Shown in pieces: positions 56,501 through 64,000 of a DNA stretch of 64,000 nt; the first letter of the stretch is position 1, and each line of letters starts with the position of its first letter. The DNA is from Brachycybe producta (Eukaryota > Arthropoda > Diplopoda > Playtdesmida > Andrognathidae): NCBI GenBank assembly GCA_036925085.1, contig JAUPFP010000011.1:372001-436000 (forward strand), in the 5' to 3' direction. The notes beneath the pieces were generated by a model, which saw nothing but the letters and a program-made list of their open reading frames with translations, searched no databases and had not been told where the DNA came from. Position numbers and translations under genes: made by a program.

Positions 56501-59500
56501 CGTCAGGGACACCATTAAATGTTCAAGTTGAACCAGTCAACGTTGAGACCTTCAAAGTATTTTGGAAGGTTCGTTCTTACATTTTTCAACCGACATCACT
56601 ACTAGCTAAGTATTTTTTCAATATAAAAGGCACCGGAAGACAAACTGTGGAATGGCAAAATTCAAGGCTACTACATCGGTTACAAAGAAACGGATAGCAG
56701 TGACCGTTACCTTTTTAAAACTCTTATGACAGCCGAACCAAAGGCGGATGATCTTTATGTACAAATTGGTGGTTTGAAGCAATTTACAAAATACTCCATT
56801 GTGGTTCTCGCATACAACAGTAAGGGCAAAGGGCCACAGACAGAACCCATTGTGGTTATGACATCAGAAGGAGGTAAAGTGCCTGCTTTGTTGCATATTC
56901 AGCTTGTGTGCGTGTTTCTAATGTGAAAGTTATTAGCCCCCACTTTGGCTCCTTCCACTGTCCACTGCACCACACTGACCTCTCAAAGTGTTCATTTGAC
57001 TTGGACAGCACCACATTCAGATTCGATAAATGGAATACTCAGAGGTTACAAAGTGGCTTACAAACCAACGTCTGAATGGTTTGGTGGGTAAGGTGCACCA
57101 TGTTATTTACTCGTGGTGTGTTGTCCTTGCAATTATCATTTATTTCACTCACTCGTTTTAACTATTTTTCAACAGATGATTTTCCCGAGAGCTTCAACGT
57201 TACCTTAACTACTTCGATTACTCTGGCAAATTTGGAAAAATTTGCTAACTATAGTGTTCAAGTTCAAGCATCGACTAAAGCCGGTGACGGACCACGAAGT
57301 TCTGCTGTTTTTTGCAGAACACTTGATGATGGTATCTAATTAGGACATTATTTTTCTTTTTGACATATCGGTACTTAATTTTTTATTAATTTTTTTTAGT
57401 TCCTAGTCCTCCTTTGGATATTAAAGCACTTGCAACTTCGGAAAACTCGGTGACTGTATCTTGGAAGTCTCCCGAACACCCAAATGGTGTCCTGAAATCC
57501 TATACTTTGTATTGGAAAGATGCAAACAGTGACAGTGTAAATTATTGGAGGGTTTGGTTGTTGTTGATGTGGTCATGTTTTTAACTTTCCTCTATCATTA
57601 GGATGTGTCAAAAACCAAAGTTACTGCTTCTCTCAAGTATCATGAAGTTTCCAGGTTAGAAAAAGGAAAGCAATATGCATTTTGGGTAACTGGATCTACT
57701 TTGGCCGGTGATGGTCTACCTTCGAAAACGGTGGTGCAAGTTCCGAGTGGTCCTAAAAGTAACTAATGTATATGAGTTCAGAAATTGATCTGTTTTAGTA
57801 GCAATTTTTTTGTATTGATTACTTGCAGTTGAGGCTAAAATTGTATCCTTCGAAGAAAAGGTCCTCGTAAATTGGAAATCTGATGTCCAACTTTCTTGTG
57901 TGGCAGTGGGGCTGCCACATCCGAAGAGAAGGTGGCAATTTAGGTAATTTTATGAATGAGTGTCTGTTTTGCAGTTAATTGTTATATTTACTTTAAAACT
58001 TCTCTAGGAATGACTTTATTGAAAACACCGAAACGAGTGTGGTGTCACTTGATGGAACGCTTGCAATAAAAGATGTGAGAGAATCGAATTCAGGCGATTA
58101 CACTTGCCTCGTTGAGAATGATGGTGGAGAAGACAGAATAACTTACACCGTTATTGTTTTATGTAAGCAAAAATCCACATAACTTAATTACTGAAGCTGC
58201 AATTTAAAGAATGATATTAAATTATTTTGTAGCTCCTCCATCTGTGGTCGCTTTGGAGCTTCTGAATGTTGCGCCTAACAGCATCGAAGTTCAGTGGAAA
58301 GCTGCAATAAGCAAAATGTTGAAAATCACTGGTAAATTTTATTTAAGAAGTATGTTCCACAGAAGTGTTGTCAAATGTGCCCGCCACTTTGCCAACACTT
58401 GTCATAACGGCAATCTGTATGAAGTTATTCTTATGCTCATTTATTGCCATCTGAACTCGATGACAGTCTGCATTTAATACGTGGCAATCCAATTCTGGCA
58501 ATTTAGTGAAATGCTGTGTTATTATAGATTACTTGATATTGCGCAAAAAATGATATTCACTTTGAAAAATCCATTTCTCTGAAAGAAGTAAATATACAAT
58601 GATGTAGAAAACATCAATACGAAGTACATTAAATTTTCTTTCTAGTTATATATTCGTTTTTATCTAATGGATAATCGTTAACACCATAATTAGCGTTTTA
58701 AAAACAACTACCTTTGTCTTGACCTGCATGATAAGAATTCACTTTCTAGTTCATCTTGTCACAAGTGATTAAATATGTCCGTCAAGTTTCCATACAGTAG
58801 GCCCCAATTCTACTCACCATTTACGAACTTTGCCAACACTTGAACTTGGATGAAGTTATTTTTATGATCATTTGTTGCCATCTAAACTCGATGACAGTCT
58901 GCATTTCATACATGCTGCATTTTTTTCTGGCAATTTCGTGAAATATATCGTTTTATTTTGTTCTTGTTGCAAATGTATTTTAGGTTACGCATTAAAAGTA
59001 AAAAATGAAGATGGTGAATGGAAAGAAATTCAACTTAATCCAGAATTAAGAAATTACAAGCTAAACAGTTTGGACTGTGGCACAAAGTACCAAGTTGCTA
59101 TCCTAGCTAAAAACAAGATAGGAGTCAGCGATTTGTCTGAAGTTTTAAACGTCTTCACAAATGGATCAGGTAATTTCGATATGCTCACCATGAGCAACCG
59201 AATATAACTTTATATCTGACTGTACTTTTAGTACCCATGTCGCCCAGCAAATCCGATCTTATAGAGGAAACTTCTTCGTCTGTTTCTTTGTATCTGAACA
59301 CGTGGAAAAACAACGGCTGTCCGATTCATTACTACGTTGTAGAATACGCTCCCAAGAGTTCGAACGAGTGGACTCTCGTGTCTAGTTCAGTAAAACCGGA
59401 ACAACGTCGATTGGTGATTCCAAACTTGAAATCAGGAACATGGTACGGTCTGCGGATGACGGCTCACAATAGTGCGGGATCGTCGGTGGCCAAGTACCTT

Positions 59501-60552
59501 TTTGCCACGCTTACAATGTCAGGAGGTGTACTTAGACGCATATAACTTTGTAATTGATTTTATTGTTGCTTAAACAAAGTTGCAGTTGACTGTGTCGTCA
59601 AGCTGTGATATGCTCACCATATTTTATGTTATGTAACTTCTTTTCAGCTACAATTTCTCCTGAGCTTCAGGGAGATGCTCCTTTTGACAAGGTCGACAGT
59701 CTCATGGCTCAGTTGAATTTTTATCTCATTGTGCCAATCATTTGTACAGCCGTCATTCTACTTGCCATTCTAGGTGTCGCTTGTATGTGTGTCAAGCTTA
59801 AGCAATCAGACGAAAGACACCGTGCAGGTACGTTTATATGACCTAATAACTGTTTATGAATTTTAATGTTGCTTGTAAATAAGTGACGCAGAGGTTGTCG
59901 GCTGCAGCGTACGAGTTGAGGAGAGGGGGCAGTGTGGAAAGTTTCGACTACACGCAGCGTGGAAGTATGAGTCGTCCTTCTAGTACAGTCAAGCATGGTC
60001 AGTTCAGTTATTTAGTTTTTAACTTCGGTACTGTTACCGTGGTTCATTTTTTCTACTTTTTGAAGCTCCAGGCGACATCACACCCTATGCCACATTACAA
60101 CTGCATCATCAGCATCATGGGCAAATGAGTACTTTGAGTCGTCAGTGTGTTGGTTAGTTTGTGGCCACCTCAATTAGTGTGCATGAACTCTGATTTTGTT
60201 TAAATGTAATTTAGCTCCTCCTCTGCCTCCACCACGATTTGAAGGATTTCCGCACGATGAACTTCACATGATGGATTCAACACTGTTTCCACCAGCAACC
60301 AAGTAAAAATGTGATACAGCGAGTTTTAATTTTCTCCATTTAATCGTATATATTATTTAGTTTTGTGAGTGGTAACAATGGTCAAATGGTTGAGACAACA
60401 TTCGTTTTTCCAAATCAAATGGGGGGTACTCCATCTTCTGCTGTTAATTCTGTTCCTCCGGGATACCAGAACGACTTGATGGTTGGTATTTTCCATTGTG
60501 TAGTCAATTTCATATTAACTTGATTTGATATGTTTTATTTTTTTAGAACTGA
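47176..60552 (+). CDS. Dscam: Dscam-family receptor, gene D (complete)
   Basis: The complete gene has the same signal peptide as C. Exon lengths equal those of C except Ig4, which is 249 nt against 252 (one residue shorter in the B-C loop). One Ig7 exon gives about 1777 residues. Introns are larger than in C in the Ig3, Ig6-Ig7, Ig7-Ig8 and Ig9 positions, three of them through transposon insertion. The last coding exon reads aac tga instead of aaa tga. No stop or frameshift was found. Confidence 0.93.
48515..48980. mobile_element. Mariner-like palindromic MITE in the Ig3 intron of gene D
   Basis: The left end is ccaaaacatgtatacacact; the right end has gtgtgtatatacgg followed by ttttttggaca. 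Interior arms are imperfect inverted repeats of the family described at 61650-62175. Limits are approximate. Confidence 0.6.
50651..50900. mobile_element. 250-bp inverted-repeat element in the Ig6-Ig7 intron of gene D
   Basis: GTAGGGTGGTTCTAAT on the left and, reversed, GTAGGGTGGTTCTTAAT on the right. Non-coding. The transposon family is unassigned and no target duplication is clear. Confidence 0.65.
51701..53315 (+). CDS. Dscam: Gene D Ig7 exon array
   Basis: Exons are 51701-51988, 52026-52316, 52364-52651, 52685-52981 and 53025-53315. Gaps are 37, 47, 33 and 43 nt. Exons 1 and 2 are nearly identical to those of gene C, including the gap between them. Confidence 0.9.
54028..56001 (+). CDS. 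Dscam: Gene D exons for Ig8-Ig9
   Basis: Exons are 54028-54147, 54249-54425, 54491-54635 and 55853-56001. Ig9 is split by a 1217-nt intron, where A, B and C have 58-64 nt; both intron ends still resemble gene C, with inserted sequence in between. One residue of Ig9 differs at a conserved place (YECAAEN, elsewhere VAEN). Confidence 0.86.
54682..55803. mobile_element. Probable DNA transposon in the Ig9 intron of gene D
   Basis: The ends are imperfect inverted repeats: gagggagacctgggttggt on the left and, reversed, gaggagaccgggtttggttgg on the right. Further ttggcac/gtgccaa motifs occur inside. The insertion is missing from the same intron in A, B and C. No transposase reading frame was seen, and no target duplication could be fixed. 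Confidence 0.5.
56060..57758 (+). CDS. Dscam: Gene D exons for FNIII 1-4
   Basis: Exons are 56060-56191, 56256-56423, 56498-56568, 56630-56873, 56937-57083, 57176-57331, 57400-57536 and 57602-57758. The FN2 intron resembles gene B rather than C (acatttttcaaccgac), while FN1 and FN3 introns match C, so this stretch is a mosaic. Confidence 0.88.
57829..59525 (+). CDS. Dscam: Gene D exons for Ig10, FNIII 5 and FNIII 6
   Basis: Exons are 57829-57943, 58008-58162, 58233-58331, 58984-59169 and 59232-59525. The FN5 intron is nearly identical to C up to 58827. It then repeats a diverged copy of its own 58386-58475 stretch at about 58828-58915. Confidence 0.88.
59648..60552 (+). CDS. Dscam: Gene D membrane helix and cytoplasmic tail exons
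   Basis: Exons are 59648-59827, 59884-59997, 60066-60152, 60215-60302, 60361-60481 and 60547-60552. The tail has LSRQCV where the others read LGRQCV, and HMMDST where A to C read HMVNPT. Retention after 60302 again gives an immediate TAA. Confidence 0.88.
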
Positions 60553-60596
60553 GCTTTTTGCATCGGATGAAACTCATTTAATCGTAAGGTATTTAT

Positions 60597-61037
60597 GGTA
60601 GGTTTACATCTGACACTTATTGCCAGGTGTGTGTTTCAACAATCAATCTCCTGGATAAGTTCCTTAGAAAAATATTTGTTAGTTGATATATAAAAGTAAC
60701 CTTCTTAGAAGAATAATATCTAAATTCATTATTATATGCTGGAACCCTGCTCTTACTGCTCAAATTGAAATTTAAGGATCATATTGTAACTGATTTTTAA
60801 GTCAAAGCTAGTGCTAATCTCATCAACTTTTACATGAAACCTCCGTTCAACCGCTCATGAGTTTTAAACTTTCCTTGACTATCATTGTTTCTATGACTAT
60901 CATTAAGAATGTTACACTTTGATGCTAAATTTCATTGCCAAGAAAGTTGGTTTAAAATGTATTTTTGAAAGAGAAAAATGTTCTATGTAATTTTATTCAC
61001 ATCTTATTGCAGATAATGTGTCAGATGTAAACCACCC
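60597..61037. mobile_element. 441-bp inverted-repeat MITE just after the stop codon of gene D
   Basis: Ends GGTAGGTTTACATCTGACAC and, reversed, GGGTGGTTTACATCTGACAC. Non-coding. It lies 45 nt after the stop of gene D, where it may have displaced or replaced the original 3' UTR, since the aataaa context of B and C is not found here. Confidence 0.65.
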
Positions 61038-61336
61038 TGAAATCCACTTTCATATCGGTATGTTCACATTTTATAAATTGTTTCATGTCATAGACTATCT
61101 GGATGACGACCTACAATTTTGAAAGTTTTCATTTACATTTTTTATTAATATTTTTCATATAATATTAACATACCTGTAGATTTATTGTAATTAGTACAAT
61201 TTAGAAATTAATTTATGTCTATCTCTATGACTTAGAAATTCAATCTAGTGACTTTCAGTAAATGTGTTGCATTAATGTGGTTGTATTCTTTTTTTCTCAA
61301 TATGCAAGAGAAATTGTCTGTGTCATTCTGTAAGCC

Positions 61337-61504
61337 TCAGGCGCTAGATGTATACACAAAAGACAAGATTGGTTGGTTAGCAAAGTGGAGTTCATAAACA
61401 GCACGGTTGATGTAGGTTGTAACCAACGAGTCATTTCGTTGGCTACAGCCTGCATAGGCCATGAGCTGGAATCGTAAGCAGTCGTCACACTTCTTTTGAG
61501 TAAC
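61337..61504 (-). other. Possible isolated minus-strand terminal exon
   Basis: Reading right to left, the acceptor-like acacttag at 61505-61512 is followed by an open frame of 55 codons ending in TGA. The frame is cysteine-containing (KKCDDCLRFQLMAYAGC) and richer in GC than its surroundings. No partner exon or start was recognised. It could be a last exon of an unseen gene, a pseudogene fragment, or chance. Confidence 0.25.
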
Positions 61505-61649
61505 CTAAGTGTGGTAAAAAGGTCTGCCAAACAAAAACAGGGCAAAAAATTGCATGGGCACATACAACACATCATTATATGTATAATTGCATATGGACAG
61601 TAACCAGTCAATACCTGAAATTCATTATTTCTTGGAAATATGTACAATA

Positions 61650-62175
61650 CAGAGTATGTGCCAAAAATGTATACACAATTTGGTTCTTAATAACTGCCAT
61701 ATTTATTTTCTTAAATTTAATTTAATAATTAAGAGTAAATATTGCAAAAAAAAAATTAGATCTAACAGCATTGCAATATACATTATCACAAAGTGTTCAA
61801 ACTCGCACTGCTGACATTCGTAAGAAACTGTTTTGTAAACATCAATTAAGTTTTATCTCTTGCAATTGTGTGACAATTCGCTTCGATTGCTTCACACTTA
61901 TACATTATACCAAGAAATCAAAGAGAATTGTCGCACAATTATAAGAGATATGTTAATTGCTGTTTTTAGATCAGTTTCTTACCGATGTTAGCAATGCCTT
62001 GATGAGAATGGACGACATTTTGACAACTAATGCCTCATTTAAACATAAAATATGCAATGCTGTTATATCTAATCTATTGTAACATTTACTCTCAATTAAA
62101 TATATCAAATTATTAAATTAAAGAAAATAAACACGGCAGTTACTAATAACCAAAGTGTGTATACATTTTTGGGGT
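61650..62175. mobile_element. Mariner-like palindromic MITE, best-preserved copy
   Basis: Terminal inverted repeats ccaaaaatgtatacacaatt (left) and, reversed, ccccaaaaatgtatacacac (right). Between them, two arms of about 180 nt are largely reverse complements, for example gcaattgtgtgacaattcgc against gcgacaattct on the other arm. It is non-coding and defines the family seen at 15660, 20043, 36083 and 48515. Confidence 0.7.
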
Positions 62176-63212
62176 CAACGACAATTTTATGGAGATTTCT
62201 ACAACTAAGTGTTTGGTTGTGCGTTTTTGTTGCTGCTTGTGATACTTATGAATATTAATATATAAAGCTAATTAATTATAATTTTGTAGTAATGTAGCGT
62301 AAGTTTTCCTTTTATCGGCTGCTGCTCAGTTATTTGTATTAGTGCAAAAAAAAATAAGATACTTGATCGGTAATCAGTGATCACATTTCACACTGCAAAT
62401 TGACTACTCACGTACTGCAGTATATTTAATCGAAGTAACAATAACTGTATTTGAGCAAAAAAAGAAAACATCAACTTTTGTCTACAAAGGTTTTAAGTAA
62501 TTTACTAGCAGCCTGGAAGGCCCACAACAGACTGCAGTATTCAAATTATAGTTCAGACATATTTGTACTGGGTCCAGTCACTGCACAACAAATCAGTGCA
62601 AGGTGGTTAAAAATCATGATATAAAAAAAAAACGGATTTTTTTAATTTAAACTTTTGTCAAGAAAAAAGTTGTGATTTTCTTTTTTAATTTTTGAAATAT
62701 TTTGCAGAACTTATTTAAGTTTCATGTTGAGTACTTTCAAAACAGTAGAAATATGTTTTGCTCCTGACATTATACCCAACTTGTTTCTTCCTTTACTTTG
62801 AATGAAATCAAAGATAGAAAATTTCACTGTTTTTATTCCAGCTGTTGATTCTGTAGCTCTATAATCACAACTGGTAACCAACATTCTGAAATGTTCTGTC
62901 CAGTTTTTCTAAATTTGACCGAACCATGCAAACAACAAATACACACAATGGAGTAACAATGAAAATGAATATTGATAAGAATAATTCACAAATGCCTTGG
63001 TCCAGTTAAAAATGAATTTTGGTCATGTCATTTTTTTTTTTAGATTTTTTAAATTGTAATGATTAAAAATCACTTTTCAATCCTGTTAAAATTGCATGGG
63101 TGATAAACAATTAAGTAGCCTAGTTATAATGGGCCGGCTTTTCATGAATCACTGGGACATCTAAATACTAGTCTATTCAATAATATTAAACACTGAATCA
63201 CACAAACAACAC

Positions 63213-63218
63213 TTTATT
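63213..63218 (-). terminator. Polyadenylation signal of the minus-strand gene
   Basis: TTTATT on the + strand is AATAAA on the - strand, 53 nt beyond the stop codon at 63271. Confidence 0.5.
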
Positions 63219-63270
63219 GAATGAATACTACAAAAAAAAAAAATTAGAGGTAAAAAAAAAGAGTTGCTTT

Positions 63271-63952
63271 TCATTTCTTCGTCTTTTTATTTCTCTTGTG
63301 CTTATCTCTCTTTTTTAGAATGCGTTTCTTTTGCCTCGTCTTCTGTTGGTCTTTCTTTCGTTGCATTCGACGTTGCAACGACATAACTTTGCTCGTCTTC
63401 ATCTGTTGAACCATCTGCTGTTTCAACAAATAGTTCATGTTTCTAAAACAAAGCAAAACGACCGATTAGTTTTGATACATTTCGATAATATCTTGTCATA
63501 ATTTTTATGGTCTAACCCGCTCTTTTGACTTCCTCTCTTCACTTTTAACGTTCCTTTTTCGGTTTCGTTGCCATCCTGCAATTCGTCGTTTTCGTTGCCA
63601 TCCTGCAATTCGTCGTTTTCTTCTATTGTCCGCTCCTAAAGGATGAAATTTGTCAAATGTTAAAACTTGTTAAAATCGAAAAATATATGTTAGCTCAAAA
63701 ATGCAATTAAGTTCGAACCGTGTTCTGCCCAAGTCTGAGATCGTCCGTTCCTTTGAAATCGACGTCCGTGATGGATGAAACCGTGACGGTGTGATTCGGA
63801 AGTTCGTGTATTTCCGATTTCACAAGATGTTCGAATTCTTAAAACGAAACGAAAATCATGATAAAATTGAAAGTATAAATTTGGCATAAACTGAACAGCG
63901 AACCAGGAATGTCTCTGTTCGTGTAATACATCTTCGACAACACTTCTTGTCG
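63271..63952 (-). CDS. Unidentified protein, C-terminal part (minus strand, partial)
   Basis: Four exons join in one frame, read from the right: 63892-63952, 63719-63837, 63517-63635 and 63271-63442. Phases are consistent (61, 119, 119 and 172 nt). The protein starts RQEVLSKMYYTNRD, passes through an acidic segment with the repeat NDELQDGNE twice, and ends in a strongly basic Lys/Arg-rich tail of about 50 residues (for example KKRDKHKRNKKTKK). Such acidic-then-basic ends are common in nucleolar and ribosome-assembly proteins, but I do not recognise the family. The 5' part lies beyond the right edge. Alternative frames of the last two exons are also open, so the exact C-terminus is uncertain. 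Confidence 0.5.
63566..63619 (-). repeat. 27-bp coding tandem repeat
   Basis: Two perfect copies of a 27-bp unit (63566-63592 and 63593-63619), encoding nine residues each (NDELQDGNE) in the acidic segment of the minus-strand gene. Confidence 0.85.
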
Positions 63953-64000
63953 CTAAAAACAACAACAAAACGACTTGTTTGTTAAGAAGGTAGGGCTTAA

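Larger units (their letters stand above)
60553..63194. other. Spacer between gene D and the minus-strand gene
   Basis: AT-rich. It contains the 3' UTR of D, two small transposons (60597-61037 and 61650-62175) and a short minus-strand open stretch (61337-61504). From 62180 to 63190 I see nothing but low-complexity AT-rich sequence. Confidence 0.6.

Overview
The window is animal nuclear DNA: AT-rich, intron-dense, with GT-AG introns of mostly 54-75 nt. It is filled by a head-to-tail cluster of four paralogous Dscam-type cell adhesion receptor genes on the + strand, here called A (22-12245, 5' end outside the window), B (14573-31557), C (32648-45958) and D (47176-60552). A fifth, unrelated partial gene lies on the - strand at the right edge (63271-63952). 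Tandem whole-gene Dscam expansion combined with a multiplied Ig7 exon matches what has been described for the centipede Strigamia maritima. I therefore infer a myriapod, most likely a geophilomorph centipede; this is an inference from gene architecture, not a database match.

Each Dscam gene has the same exon plan. It runs: signal peptide exon; Ig1 to Ig6 (Ig2, Ig3 and Ig6 each split over two exons); five complete Ig7-type exons in a row; Ig8 and Ig9 (two exons each); FNIII 1-4 (two exons each); Ig10 (two exons); FNIII 5 (two exons) and 6 (one exon); a transmembrane exon; and five short cytoplasmic exons. Exon lengths match between the four genes almost to the base. For gene C, an mRNA with a single Ig7 exon adds up to 5337 nt, an intact frame of 1778 residues. 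The five Ig7 exons are separated by only 33-47 nt in all four genes, while the shortest intron I found elsewhere in them is 54 nt. Adjacent Ig7 exons are thus probably unable to splice to each other, which fits mutually exclusive choice of one Ig7 by steric exclusion.

Gene B is exceptional in two ways. Its first ten exons (signal peptide to Ig6) occur twice as a near-perfect 4.38 kb direct repeat (14553-18935 and 18936-23317), so the gene reads Ig1-6, Ig1-6, Ig7 array and onward. It also has an in-frame TAG (30256-30258) in FNIII 6, just before the membrane exon. B therefore encodes either a secreted ectodomain or a decaying gene.

Introns and spacers hold several small DNA transposons: a palindromic mariner-like family in five places, hAT-type elements with 8-bp target duplications, a PIF/Harbinger-like element nested in one of these, and further inverted-repeat elements. 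The spacers upstream of B, C and D share a conserved block likely to be promoter or 5' UTR sequence. D has a perfect 211-bp tandem duplication directly upstream of this block. I saw no rRNA, tRNA or CRISPR sequence.
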